Below are positions 9,400 through 19,319 of a DNA stretch of 64,000 nucleotides, one piece after another. Position 1 is the stretch's first letter; every line of letters starts with the position of its first letter. Origin of the DNA: Diacronema lutheri. Taxonomy: Eukaryota; Haptophyta; Pavlovophyceae; Pavlovales; Pavlovaceae. The DNA lies in the NCBI GenBank assembly GCA_019448385.1, contig JAGTXO010000051.1, forward strand, positions 1-64,000, given 5' to 3'. The position numbers were made by a program, and so were the translations under genes. Under the pieces are notes generated by a model. It was not told the origin of the DNA, did not search any database, and saw only the letters and a program-made list of their open reading frames with translations.

Positions 9400-10952
9400 C
9401 CACGGCGCGCTGCACGACGAGCACCGCCGGCCGGTCGACGCAGCCGAGGCTCACCGCCGCGTGCTTGCCCTCGAGCAGCGCCGCCGCCGCAGCCTCGACC
9501 AAGGCGTCACCAGGCGCGTCGCCGACGACGACGGCACAGCCGTCGCCGTACTCGGCCTGCATCGCGGCGACGCACGACGCGACAAAGTCGCCGCCCGCGG
9601 CCGCCGCGTGTCGCGCCGCCAGCATCCGGCGCGCGATGGCAAGCCAGACGTACTCGGCCGGCGCGCGCGCGGCGCGCGCGCGAGGCGCGCCGGCCGCGCC
9701 GCGTGCGCCAGCGCGTGCGCCTCCAGCGGCCGCAACGGCCGAGGCGGCTGGAGCGGCGGTGAGCGTGCGCCGCGCGCGCTTCGCCGGCCGCGCGATGGGC
9801 GATGCACCCGCCGTCGCACCGCCCGCAGCAGCCGGTGCGGCCGCCACAGCGCCCGCCGCGACGCCACTCGTCACGACGCCCGTGGCGGGCGGCGCGGCGT
9901 CGGACGCGGCCGCCTCGACGGGCGTCGCGCAACTACCGCCAGCGGTCGCGGACGCGCCCGGCGACGCGTCGGCGAGGAGGTGGCGCAGCACGCCGCGCGC
10001 GAGCGCGACTCGCACGGCGAGCGTCAGCGCGCGCAGGCGGTCGGAAGGCGAGGCGTCGCGCTCGGCGTCGGCGGACGTGGCGGCAGCAGGCGGGGCGGCG
10101 GGCGGCGCGGCGGCGGACTGGGCGGCCGCCGGCGCAACCTCGTCGGCCTTGGCCAGCCAGACGAGCCCGGCGACTGCGAGCACGACGCTGTACGCGCCGA
10201 CATCGTCACCCGCAACGCGCGCCAGCCGGGCGTGGGCGTCGGCCTCGGACACGGCGACGCGGAAGAGCACGTCGTCGCGGGCAGCTTGCTCGGCAAACTG
10301 ACGCAGCTGCTTGGCCATCGTCACGCCGGCGACGCACGCCTCGCCCGCCTCTGCCTCGACCTGCTCGTCCTGGCCGATGGCGGACGCGCCGGCCTCGGCG
10401 CCACCGTCGAGTGTCCGGCGGCGCTCGAGGGCAAAGCCACGCACACAGACGCTCTGGAGGCCGCCGAGCGCGCCCGCCTTCTCGTGCAGCGCGCACGACA
10501 GCTCGACCACCGAGTCCACGCGCGTCGCGGCGGCGCCCCCCCGCTCGCCGCGCGTGGGCGCGCGCACGACGAACACCGTGAATTGCGCGCGCTTCGCCGC
10601 GCGCGCCGACGCGCACGCGTGCTTCAGGAGCCGGCAAAGCGCGGGCCTTTGCGCCGCTGCGCCCCGCGTGCACAGCAGCAGTTGGCCGCGCTCGTCGCCC
10701 AGCTCCTGCTCGATGGCGGCCTCGAGCGCGTCGTCCGTCAAATCGCCGTGCTCCGTCGAGGCGAGCGCGCGCGCAGCCGCGAGCGCCAGCTCGCCTGCGC
10801 CCGCGCGCCGCCGGCGGCGCGCACCGGCGGGCGCGTGCGGCGCCGACGCGTGTGACGACGCCGCCGCGTCCGCGCGCGCACACGCGGCGCGCAACGCCTC
10901 ACGCGCCGAGGCGGCCGCGCGCGCCCTGGGCGCGAGCCTCAAGAACGTGCGC

Positions 10953-11036
<84 letters not shown>

Positions 11037-12127
11037 TCGCCCGCGTCGCCGGCCGGCGGCGGCGGTGGCGGCGGTGACGGCGCGGCCACGGCGGCGGCAG
11101 CAGCGGCGGCGGCGGCGGTGGCGGCGGCGGCGGCGCCCAGCGCGGGCGGCGGCGGCGTGGCGGCGGCGGTGGCGGCGGCGGTGACGCCAGCGGCGGCCTT
11201 GGCGACGCGCGTCTGCGGCGGCGCTTCGGCGCGATCGGGGCTGCCCCCGCCACGCACCGCGCTCGTGCCCGCGCAGACGCCGCCCGGCGCACGATCGCTG
11301 GCCGCGCCGGTCAGCGCGACGCGGAGGCGCTCGCCGACAGCGTACATGTCCGCCACGCTGAACGTGCGCGGCGCGGACGAGCAGCCCGCCGCGGCGAGCG
11401 CGTCGTTGAGCGCGCCCACTATCGCGAGGCCGCACGTCGCGCCACGCTGCGCCGCCTCGTCGAGCAGCCGCGCGCGGCGCACGCGCGAAATGTCGAGACC
11501 CGCCGCGTGCAGCGTGGCAGTTATCGCCGTGGCGAGCACGAGCGCCCGCCTGCAGGGCGACGCGAGCGTGTCGACGAGCACCGCGTCGTAGCGACGCTCG
11601 CCCGCGCGCGCGACGCGCACAAGGCGCAACGCGGTGAAATGGCCGGAGGCGAGCTGCGCGCCGTCGTCACCGCCCGCGCCGCCGCGCTCGTCCGACGGGC
11701 TCCACACGCCGATGACAGCCTGCGTCGTCGCCTCGCTGCGCAGGCGGTGCAGCAGCGCGGCGCGCTCGGCGCCGTCCTGGAACACCGCGGGTTGCGCGGC
11801 GAGCGGCACGTGGCAGACATGCCCGCCGCCGGCCTGCCCGTGCACGCGTAGCACGACCTCGCAGCACGCGTCGACGGTTGAGGCGAGCATGTCGCCGCTG
11901 GCGATGCGCTCCACCTCTGCCTGCGGGAGGCCGGCGCTCGCGGCGGCGGAGGCCAGCCGGCGCGCAGCCGCGTCGCCCGCCCACGCAAGCAGCGCCGAGT
12001 TGGCGGGTTGGAGGGGAAGCTCAAGGGCGGCTGGTTCGGTGGCGGTAGCCTCGTTGGCAACGGGCACGTTGGCGGTGCGCACGTTGGCGGCGGGCGCGGC
12101 GGCGATGGCTGGTGGGGCGGAGGACAC
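8690..12127 (-). CDS. Ulp1-like protease ORF, probable N-terminal half of the giant polyprotein
   Basis: Frame opening after a stop near 12199, with a possible GTG at 12127 and no convincing ATG, so it may be an exon. Its first 250 residues hold a complete C48/Ulp1-like triad: His in SGHFTALRLV (codon 11639-11641), Asp in VLVDTLAS (11570-11572), and Gln and Cys in QRGATCGLAIVG (Cys 11432-11434). A poly-Ala tract (10.95-11.04 kb) separates this from two further units with the same layout but lost residues: one with VDSVVEL and EACVAGVTMAKQL (10.6-10.3 kb), one with PDQAGVAALRVLYAL (9.5-9.15 kb). Ulp1-family enzymes cleave SUMO or related precursors. The frame runs into the YqaJ/chromodomain ORF at about 8.7 kb; whether they form one gene is inference. 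Confidence 0.65.
10953..11040 (-). repeat. GGC/GCC trinucleotide repeat encoding poly-Ala
   Basis: About 28 uninterrupted GCG/GGC-type triplets inside the Ulp1-like ORF, giving a long alanine run. Such tracts are slippage-prone and are probably polymorphic in length. Confidence 0.9.
11370..11870 (-). other. Ulp1 (C48)-like cysteine protease domain with complete triad
   Basis: His, Asp, Gln and Cys occur in the family order and spacing: GHFTAL, about 20 residues to VLVDTL, then about 40 residues to QRGATCGLAIVGAL. The Cys is followed by Gly and a hydrophobic helix as in Ulp1 proteins (DCG-hydrophobic). No other feature explains this run, and codon use fits its neighbours. It is the best candidate for an active protease in the block. 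Confidence 0.7.
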
Positions 12128-12430
12128 GCCCGCGGCGGCAGGCGCGAAGGCGGATGGCGCGGAACTAGTTGCTCCTGCACTCGCCTCCCCGCCCCGCTAG
12201 CCGCTGCCGCTGTCGCGTCCGCCACCTCGGCGTCGGTGAGGCTGTGCAGCTAGTGGGGCGGGAAAATCGGCGGCAGGCGCGAAGGCGGATGCAGCAGCGG
12301 CTAGTGCGGCGGGGAAAACACCGTCGGCGGCAGGCGCGAAGGCGGATGCAGGAGCGCCCAGCGGGGCGCAGAAAACACCGTCGGCGGCAGGCGCGAAGGC
12401 GACAGCAGCAGCGGCCAGTGGAGCGGAGGC
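12120..12430 (-). repeat. 55-60 base tandem repeat plus a 33-base duplicated segment
   Basis: The string ggcggcaggcgcgaaggcg recurs near 12129, 12270, 12332 and 12385 and encodes SAFAPAADGVF-like repeats at the end of the 12.2-15.6 kb ORF and the start of the next one. Separately, a 33-base segment at about 12219-12251 is repeated exactly at about 12880-12912. The junction between the two ORFs seems to have been built by local duplication. Confidence 0.75.
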
Positions 12431-15400
12431 GCAGGGCCACGCGCGCGCCAGCCGTGCAAGCCCAAGCCGCGCGCGAGCGACGCACGCGCCGATGGCCGAG
12501 GCGGCGGCGCAGGCCACGACGTGGCCTGGCACCGGTGTGGCCAGCCGCTCGCGGGTGTGCACGTCGAGCCGCGCCCCACGCCAAGAGCGGCGGCGCGCTG
12601 AACGGAGGCGCGCGACCCCGATCGATCCGCCCGCGCACGCGCGCGCCGGCTCAGTGTGGCCAACGCGCGCCGCTATGCAAGGCGCGCGCGCGATAACGGC
12701 GGCTGTCGGCCGTGGCGTGCGCGTGGCGGCGCCGCGGCGACGGGCGCGGCACACGAGCCGCTCGGGCGCGCCGCCGCCGCGCGGCACGATGTCGAGCAGC
12801 ACGGTCACGCCGCGCGCGCGCGCGACCGCCGTGCACGCGAGCCGCACGGGCAGCGGCGGCCCGTCCGGGCGCGCGAGCGCCGCCACCTCGGCGTCGGTGA
12901 GGCTGTGCAGCTCGCGGCGCGCGCGCGCGAACGCGGCGATGTCCGCGCGCAGCTCCGCGTCCGTGCCGAGCGCGGCACGCGCGTGCACGGGGAGCGACGC
13001 GCGCAGCGCGTGGAGCACGCCGCCGCGCGCGCCGCGCGGCGCCGGCGCGCGCTCGCGCTCAGCGCGCGCGGCGCGCGTGAGCTCGCGCACCGCGCGCGCG
13101 AGATTGCGCCGCGCGGCCGCGACGGGAGGGCTAGGTGCGCGCGCGCGCCGGTTGTAGCGCGGCCGCGCCGAGTCGAGGGGCGGCGGACGCGGTGCGTACG
13201 CCGCGGCGCGGCCCGCGCGCCAAAAGGCCGGCGGCGGGCGCAGCTCCGTCGCGTCGACCGCGGCCGCGAGCGCGCCGAGCGCGGCGTCGCTGTCGCCCGC
13301 CGCGTCGGCCGCGTCGACGAGCACGAAGAGCGCGCCGAGCGCGCGCGACGCGGCCGCCTGCGCGGCGGTGGGGCGGGCGCAGGCAGCGACGCATGCGGCC
13401 GCCATGCCGCGCGCCGCGGCGAACGCCGGTGACGTGACGGCCGCGCCGATGGCAACGGCGGCGGCGGCGACGGTCGAGGCGGCAGCGCCGGCGATGGAGG
13501 TGGCAGCGGCGGCGGCGCTTGCCATCGCGCGGCGCGCGAGACGCGAGGCGCCACCGACCGCCGCCGCCGCAGCGCGCGCTGCGCGCGCGCCGGTGGCGCG
13601 CATCGTCGCCGCGCCAGGCGCCGCCGCGCCGACGCCGCCGGCGCCCGCGCCGTCGCCGCTCTCGGCCGTGCAGGGCTCCGATGGCGAACCCGGCGTGCGC
13701 TGGCGCGTGATGCGCGCGCCGAGGCGCGCGCTCCGCGCCGCGCGGCCGGCGACGTCGAGGAAGCGCCGTGCGCGCGCCGCGCGCAGGCCACGCGCGCGCG
13801 GCGGCGCACCGACAGGCGCCGAGCGCCGCGGCGCGCACGCCGGCGCGTCGCTGTCGGGTTGCGCAGCGCGCGCGCGGGAACTCGGCGCGGCGTGTGCGGG
13901 CGGCGGGCGCGCGCCCGCGCGGCGCAGAGGCGCGAGGCGCCGGCCGCAGACGAGGCGTGTGCGCAACCAGGACGGCGAGGGCCGCAGGGCGCCGTCGACG
14001 TCGCGCATCGGCGGGCCGCGAGCCCGCCGCGCAGCCGTGCGGCGCGCGCGAGGCGCTCGGCGGCGCGCGCGCCGCACGGCGCGCGCGGCGGCGCGCACGC
14101 CAGCGACGGCTGCGGCCACGCCGCGCGCCAACACGGCCGCGGCGTGCGCCATCGCACCGAGCACGGCGCGTGGCGCGCCGAGCAAGCGCAGCAAGCGCGA
14201 CGCCGTCGCGCGCGCCGGCGCACCGTGTGCAGGGGCCTCGCCAGCGCCAGCACCGACGCCGCCATCGCCGCAGCCGCAGGTGGCGTCGCCGCCGCCGCAG
14301 GCGTCGCGACGGACGCCGCCGCCGCCGAAACAATCGCCGCACACGTCGCCGCCGACGTTGCCACCCCAGCCGCCGTTGCGTGCGCAGGTGGCTGCGGCGC
14401 GTGCGTGCGGGAGGCGTGCCGTGCGGCGCGCATCACACGGGCTGCGCGACGCGAGCGACGCCGCCGGGGTCCCCGCTGCGCCAGGCGCGCCGTGCGCGCC
14501 AGCCTCGCCGGCCTCGCCGGCGCGCGGTCGCGCGCTCGCCTCGACGTGGCCGCCTCCGCCGCCATCGCCGCCGTCGAACCGGGCGGCGGAGGGCTGCCGC
14601 TCGAACCGCTCGTCGGCGTCGGCCGCCACCGCCGCCTCGCGCTCCGCCGCCGCGGCGGCCGCACGGCGCGCGTGGCGGAGCGCGCGGCCGCCGTCCGCTG
14701 CGCGGCGTGGCGGCGCGGGCGCCGCCTTCGGCGCGCGCGGCCCCTCGGCGCGCTCGCGGAGCACGGCGAGCGGCGTGCCCGTGGCGACGCTCGTGCAGAC
14801 GCGCCGCAAGGCGGCGCTTACGCACGCGTGGACGACGCGCGCCGTCCGCTTGTCGGCGGCGCGCGCGGCGCGGCGCGCGGCCTTGGCGGCGGCCTTTTTG
14901 GCGCGCCTCCGCTCCGCCTGCTCCGACAGCGCGCGCGCCTGGCGCTCGGCTGCGAGCGCGTCCTCGGGCGAAACGGTCGGCCTCGGCGGCCGCGCGCGCG
15001 CGCTGCGACGCTGCGCGCTGCGGCGGTCGGACGGCGGCTGCCGCGGCGGCGAGGACGGCGGGCGCGAGCTCGGCGTGGGCGACCAATCGCCGCTGACGGT
15101 TGCGAGCGGCGCAAACGGGTTGTCGTCCCCGCGCCCCGCGGCGTGCGACAGTGCACGCGGCGTCGGGCGCCGGCCGACCGCTGGCGGGCCCCACTCGGAC
15201 GGCGGCTCCGAGGGCGAGCGCGCCGTCGGCGCCGCGCGTTGCGCGGCCGGCGGCGCCTCCCGGTCCAGCGCCGCCTGCTCTCTCGCCGCGGCCTGCTCGT
15301 CACCCTCCGGCACGCCACGCGGCGCGAGCACCGCGGTGGCGCAGCGCGTCGCGTTGAGCAACGCCGCCTCCATCTGCCGCACGCTGGCCTTGGCGCACGC

Positions 15401-15583
15401 CACACCCTGTCTCGCCCGGCGCAGCGCCTCGTGCGCGCGGCGCACTTCCGCGTCGGCATCTTCGCGCATGCCAAAGTGCGCCTGTTGCAGCCGCAGGTCC
15501 GCAGGGCGCCCCTGCGCGCGAGGGGCACGGGCGCGGCGGCGCGCAGGTGACGGAGCTGGCGCGCCGTTCTGCGCTGCGCGCAC
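12197..15583 (-). CDS. Low-complexity Ala/Arg-rich ORF of unknown function
   Basis: Long open frame of about 1128 codons on the same strand as its neighbours. The N-terminal part looks like coiled coil (EDADAEVRRAHEALRRARQ, then QMEAALLNATRC), followed by Pro/Ser-rich and Arg-rich segments. A Gly/Cys patch follows (GGDVCGDCFGGGGVRRDACGGGDATCGCGDGG, near 14.3 kb), then Ala-rich hydrophobic stretches (13.6-13.4 kb) and the tandem repeat at its end. It probably continues the ORF ending near 15.3-15.6 kb, where a (CG)n tract lies at the changeover. No domain recognised. Length alone is weak evidence at this base composition, but strand and continuity with the Ulp1-like ORF support coding. Confidence 0.4.
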   Translation of the reverse strand: MRAAQNGAPAPSPARRRARAPRAQGRPADLRLQQAHFGMREDADAEVRRAHEALRRARQGVACAKASVRQMEAALLNATRCATAVLAPRGVPEGDEQAAAREQAALDREAPPAAQRAAPTARSPSEPPSEWGPPAVGRRPTPRALSHAAGRGDDNPFAPLATVSGDWSPTPSSRPPSSPPRQPPSDRRSAQRRSARARPPRPTVSPEDALAAERQARALSEQAERRRAKKAAAKAARRAARAADKRTARVVHACVSAALRRVCTSVATGTPLAVLRERAEGPRAPKAAPAPPRRAADGGRALRHARRAAAAAAEREAAVAADADERFERQPSAARFDGGDGGGGGHVEASARPRAGEAGEAGAHGAPGAAGTPAASLASRSPCDARRTARLPHARAAATCARNGGWGGNVGGDVCGDCFGGGGVRRDACGGGDATCGCGDGGVGAGAGEAPAHGAPARATASRLLRLLGAPRAVLGAMAHAAAVLARGVAAAVAGVRAAARAVRRARRRAPRARRTAARRARGPPMRDVDGALRPSPSWLRTRLVCGRRLAPLRRAGARPPPAHAAPSSRARAAQPDSDAPACAPRRSAPVGAPPRARGLRAARARRFLDVAGRAARSARLGARITRQRTPGSPSEPCTAESGDGAGAGGVGAAAPGAATMRATGARAARAAAAAVGGASRLARRAMASAAAAATSIAGAAASTVAAAAVAIGAAVTSPAFAAARGMAAACVAACARPTAAQAAASRALGALFVLVDAADAAGDSDAALGALAAAVDATELRPPPAFWRAGRAAAYAPRPPPLDSARPRYNRRARAPSPPVAAARRNLARAVRELTRAARAERERAPAPRGARGGVLHALRASLPVHARAALGTDAELRADIAAFARARRELHSLTDAEVAALARPDGPPLPVRLACTAVARARGVTVLLDIVPRGGGAPERLVCRARRRGAATRTPRPTAAVIARAPCIAARVGHTEPARACAGGSIGVARLRSARRRSWRGARLDVHTRERLATPVPGHVVACAAASAIGACVARARLGLARLARAWPCASAPLAAAAVAFAPAADGVFCAPLGAPASAFAPAADGVFPAALAAAASAFAPAADFPAPLAAQPHRRRGGGRDSGSG

Positions 15584-18500
15584 GCCAATCGACGGGCGCG
15601 CGCGCGGCGGGGCGCGCGCGCGCGCGCGCGCGCGCGCTGCCTACCCAGCCGCCGGCCGGCTCGCGCGAGCGCGCCAGCTGCTCCGCCGCCTCGGCGTCGA
15701 GCACGCGCTGCTGCGCCTCCTCCTCGCCCAGTGCAGCGAGGTGCAGCCGGCGGGCTGCCTTGCGGCAGTTGCCCTCCGCCTTGCCCACGGCCTTGCGCGC
15801 CGCGTCGACGGGGTCGTCGTTGGCTCTGGCGCGCCTGCGCTTGCCCTTGTCGGCGGGCGGCGGCTCGGCGCGCTGCAGCGTGCCGAGCGCGTCGTCGGCT
15901 CCGCGCGCGGCCGCCCGCGGGCGGCGGGCCCCAAAAAGCGCACCGGTCGCCGTGCGCGCCGCGCAAGCAACGACCAGCGCTGACATGCCGGCGAAGACCG
16001 CACCGCCCAGCGCCACGGTTGCCACGATGCGCAGCGTCCCGTGCGCAAGCTGCGCTGCCTCCGCCGCTTTGGCGGCCTCGCGCGCGCGCGCATTGGCGGC
16101 TCTCATCTCGTGCAGCAGCCCGGCCGCGCCGCTCGCGCCGTCGCGGCCGCGCGCGAGCTCGCACAGCACCGCCGCCGCGCGCCGCGTGGGCTCGTGCGCG
16201 AGCAGCTGCGCGCCGCCGTCGGGGCGCAGCTTCTCAACGAACTCGACAAACGTCGCGTCGCGCCAGAGGGACATGCGGAAGGCCCTGTGCACCGCCCCCT
16301 CCTGCTCGCGCATCCGCCGTGCCGCCCGCCTGCCGTCGCGCGCGTGCGCGTGCGCGGCCGCGTCGACTCCCGCGACGCCGCGCTGCGCGTCGCGCGCGGC
16401 CGACGACGGCGCCGCCGCGCTGCCCGCCAAGGGCGCCGCAGCGGCGACGCGCGCGTGCGGAGCGACGGGATCGCCGGCGGCCGGCGGCTCGGCGCGCTGC
16501 GGCGTGCCGTTTGCTCCGCGCGCGGCCGTCCCGGGGGAGGTGGCCGCGATGGCGCCGCCAGCCGCGCCGCGCGCCAGCCACGCGCATAGGCTGCCGACGA
16601 GCTCGCCGAGACCCCCGACGGTCGCCGCGGCGGCGAGTGCGCCGGGCTTGCCGGCCGACAGCGGCTCGCGAGCGTCGTCGTCGCAGCCGCCGGCACCCGT
16701 CTTGGCGAGTGCGTCGCGCTCGCCCTCGACGCCCGCCACGACCGCCGCCCCTCCGTCGTCCGCCGCGCCGGCCGCGCGCGCGGCCGGGCGCAGAGGAGGC
16801 GTGCCGGTGCAGCCGTCGCCGCTCGTCTTCGCCGTTTCCTCCACTTTGGTCACTTCGTCGCCACCTGCGCCATCTCCGACGCCGGGGCCCTTGGTCACGC
16901 TTGCCGCCATGCGCGCCGTGCCCGCCGGCCAGCCCGCCGACTGCTCGAGCGCGGCGGCGAGCGGCGCGACGCGCGTCGACTCGGGCGCGCTCTCGTCATC
17001 GGGCTCGAGCGCGTTGTGCAGGCGCGCGAGCGCGCGCTCGACGGCCGCGGCGCCACTGCCGGGGGCGCGGCTCGCCGCGCGCACCGCGCGCCGCCAGGCC
17101 GGCGCGAACATGAGCGCCGGCTCGAGCGCCGCGAGCGCGCGCGCCTCGCGCGCGTCGCTCGCGCCGAGGCGCGGCGGCACGCGCGCGGCTCCGCGCGGCG
17201 CGGTGCCTCGGAAGCGTGGGCTCAGCGTGTAGGCGAGGTGCTGCGGCACGCCGCGCGCCTCCGCGCGCGCGCGTCCGTCCTCGACCTCGCGCCGCGCCTT
17301 CGCGATCGCCGGCGTGGCGCGCGCGAGCCAGTCGGGGTCGGCGGGCAGGTGGATCACGACGAGAATCGGCGCCCAGTCCAGCCGCGGGTTCTTGTGACGG
17401 TCGGGCACGACCCACACGAGCAGCACCGTGCCCTCCGCGCCGCACGCCGCCTCGTAGATCCTGGGCTGCGAGCGCCAATCGGGCCTGACGCGCAGCGCCC
17501 GCGCGTGGTCGATGGCGGCGGCGCGGTCGCCATTGAAGTGAACCGTCGTCACCTCGCCGATGACGGACCGGCCGGACCGCCAGCAGAACACCGCGTCCGC
17601 CGACCCGCCGGCGATGGCCGCGAGCGATTCGGGCGCGGCGAGCCGCGGCAAGCCCTCGAAGGCGGCAAAGTCCTCGTGCGCATTGTACACGCCGCCCCAG
17701 CCGTCGTGCGCGTACGCGCGCGCGGCCGCTCGTACCGCGCGCGGCTGGTTCTCCACGCCCGACGTCATGTGCCATGTCGTCCCCGCGAAGCCGGGCTCGC
17801 CCAGCTCGGCCCGCACGACGGTACCGTACCCCGCGCCCTGCGTCGGGGCGGCGAGGTGGTGCATGCCCGCGCCGGTCACGCCCTCCGTGCGCTGCCGCGT
17901 GACGATCGTGCCCGTCGCGTGCGCGAAAAGCGTGTCGACCACGGCGGGCGCGCGCCCGCTGTTCGCCCGTGGCCGCGCCCTGCCCGCTTTTAGCTGCTCG
18001 GGGTCCTTGGCGTCGTACACGCGCGCGTCCGCGTCGCCCTCATCAGGCGCAGTGTAGACGCAGCGGCGTTCGAGCGGCGCCGAGCCACCGCCGTCCGCCG
18101 CCGCCGGCGAGGTTGGCGCCGCGCCCGCCGCCACCGCGCTCGTCGCCGCCGTGCCCGTCGCCACCGCCGCAGCCGCCGCGCCCGCGGGGTCGTCGTCCCC
18201 GTCCTCCGCGCCCTCCCCGTCGTCAGCGGTGGTGGCGTCGCCATCGTCCCCGTCGCCCTCGCCCCCGCCGAGGCTGCTGAATGGTCGGGGCCCCCACGCC
18301 GAGGCGGCGCGCCGCTGCGGCGCACGCGGCGGTGGCGCTCGCGACGGCGGCCTTGGCGCCGCCGCGCCGCGCGGCCTGGCCGCCGTCGACAGCGCGCGGC
18401 CTGCAGCGCCCGTGAGCGCGTCGAGCGCGGCCGTGCGTGCGATGCGGTCGTCGGGCGCGCGCAGCGCCGCCTCGACGGCCTGCAGCAGCCCGTCGGGCGC

Positions 18501-19319
18501 GGATCCGCCGACACTGGCATCGCACGCCTCGGCGAGCCGCGCGGCCTCGGCGAGCCGCGCGGCCTCGCGGGTGAACGGGCCGAAGCGCCTGGCGCGGTCG
18601 CCGAGCAGAGCGCCGATGGCGGCGCGGAGCGTGCGCGCGCGGGTCTCCTCGTACGCGGCCGTCGTGAGGCGCGCGAGGCGCGCGTCCAAAGCCTTCTTGA
18701 TGTCGACAAGGACACTCGCGCGGCGGCCGTAGAGCGTCAATGCGCTCGCCACGACCTCGGCCGCGACTGTTGCCGCGGCGAAGCAACACGCGGCCCCACT
18801 CTGCGGGGGCGCCTTGAAGGCATCGATGGGCGGCGCTGTTCTGCCGATGCGCTGCGCAAGCTTCTTGATGAGCACGCCGGCCGCCGTGGCGTACGCCGAT
18901 TCGCCGTTGCCCAAGGTGCGCGAATCGGCGAGCAGGGCGAGCGCGGCGCCGGGCGGCGCGCCGCGCTGCGCGGGCGGCGCGAGGAGCAGGTACGCCGCCG
19001 TCCAGTGCACGAGGCCGCTGGACGCGCGGAGGCAGAGCGGTAGCACGACCACGAGCACCTGCCCAAACCGGTCCGCATCCGCGCATGCTTTGCGCAGGTT
19101 GCGCAGCGCCACCTTGAGCGCATGCTGCGAGCACCCCGTGTCGCCCACCCTAACCCTGCTCGTGCCGAAATCCGCGTAACGCAGCAGGGCGATGAGGCAA
19201 GTGGATGGGACCACGTGGGGGTGGGTATCTCCCGGCGACAGAATGGTGCTGAGGGCCAGCGAGAAACTGTCCGAGCCGCCCCGCCCGCCGGGCAAAGCGT
19301 CCTTCACGGAGTCCTCCAT
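15300..19319 (-). CDS. Ulp1-like protease ORF with possible nuclease core and one membrane segment
   Basis: ATG at 19319 opens about 1339 codons. Residues about 90-190 carry a Ulp1-like layout: His in GLVHWTAAYLLL (near 19005), Asp in LLADSRTLG (near 18930), Gln and Cys in PPQSGAACCFAA (near 18785). After a variable Ala/Pro linker with an acidic patch (18.25-18.1 kb) comes a compact region (17.9-17.2 kb) with a conserved look: AGMHHLAAPTQGAGYGTVVRA and SADAVFCWRSGRSVIGEVTT. The second could be a PD-(D/E)XT-type nuclease core, though the usual Lys is absent. Near 15.95-16.05 kb lies one membrane segment (IVATVALGGAVFAGMSALVVACA). This ORF is upstream of, and co-oriented with, the giant Ulp1/Fanzor ORFs. 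The protease fold is fairly well supported; the nuclease is a guess. Confidence 0.62.
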   Translation of the reverse strand: MEDSVKDALPGGRGGSDSFSLALSTILSPGDTHPHVVPSTCLIALLRYADFGTSRVRVGDTGCSQHALKVALRNLRKACADADRFGQVLVVVLPLCLRASSGLVHWTAAYLLLAPPAQRGAPPGAALALLADSRTLGNGESAYATAAGVLIKKLAQRIGRTAPPIDAFKAPPQSGAACCFAAATVAAEVVASALTLYGRRASVLVDIKKALDARLARLTTAAYEETRARTLRAAIGALLGDRARRFGPFTREAARLAEAARLAEACDASVGGSAPDGLLQAVEAALRAPDDRIARTAALDALTGAAGRALSTAARPRGAAAPRPPSRAPPPRAPQRRAASAWGPRPFSSLGGGEGDGDDGDATTADDGEGAEDGDDDPAGAAAAAVATGTAATSAVAAGAAPTSPAAADGGGSAPLERRCVYTAPDEGDADARVYDAKDPEQLKAGRARPRANSGRAPAVVDTLFAHATGTIVTRQRTEGVTGAGMHHLAAPTQGAGYGTVVRAELGEPGFAGTTWHMTSGVENQPRAVRAAARAYAHDGWGGVYNAHEDFAAFEGLPRLAAPESLAAIAGGSADAVFCWRSGRSVIGEVTTVHFNGDRAAAIDHARALRVRPDWRSQPRIYEAACGAEGTVLLVWVVPDRHKNPRLDWAPILVVIHLPADPDWLARATPAIAKARREVEDGRARAEARGVPQHLAYTLSPRFRGTAPRGAARVPPRLGASDAREARALAALEPALMFAPAWRRAVRAASRAPGSGAAAVERALARLHNALEPDDESAPESTRVAPLAAALEQSAGWPAGTARMAASVTKGPGVGDGAGGDEVTKVEETAKTSGDGCTGTPPLRPAARAAGAADDGGAAVVAGVEGERDALAKTGAGGCDDDAREPLSAGKPGALAAAATVGGLGELVGSLCAWLARGAAGGAIAATSPGTAARGANGTPQRAEPPAAGDPVAPHARVAAAAPLAGSAAAPSSAARDAQRGVAGVDAAAHAHARDGRRAARRMREQEGAVHRAFRMSLWRDATFVEFVEKLRPDGGAQLLAHEPTRRAAAVLCELARGRDGASGAAGLLHEMRAANARAREAAKAAEAAQLAHGTLRIVATVALGGAVFAGMSALVVACAARTATGALFGARRPRAAARGADDALGTLQRAEPPPADKGKRRRARANDDPVDAARKAVGKAEGNCRKAARRLHLAALGEEEAQQRVLDAEAAEQLARSREPAGGWVGSARARARARPAARAPVDWRARSAERRASSVTCAPPRPCPSRAGAPCGPAAATGALWHARRCRRGSAPRARGAAPGETGCGVRQGQRAADGGGVAQRDALRHRGARAAWRAGG
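15600..15642. repeat. (CG)n microsatellite
   Basis: Run of alternating C and G at the junction between the two minus-strand ORFs. Length variation here would change frame; a short intron or a read error are alternatives. Confidence 0.85.

Noticed and set aside
7457-10855. 1132-codon plus-strand ORF, and similar long plus-strand frames across 2-19 kb
   Set aside because: They are antisense shadows of GC-rich coding sequence: Arg/Ala/Ser-rich, without motifs, and overlapping the minus-strand frames that hold the protease, nuclease and chromodomain motifs.
12780-12960. OTU-type protease in the 12.2-15.6 kb ORF
   Set aside because: A stretch like LACTAVARARGVTVLLDIVP recalls the OTU core weakly, but no DGNC-type cysteine motif or catalytic His was found.
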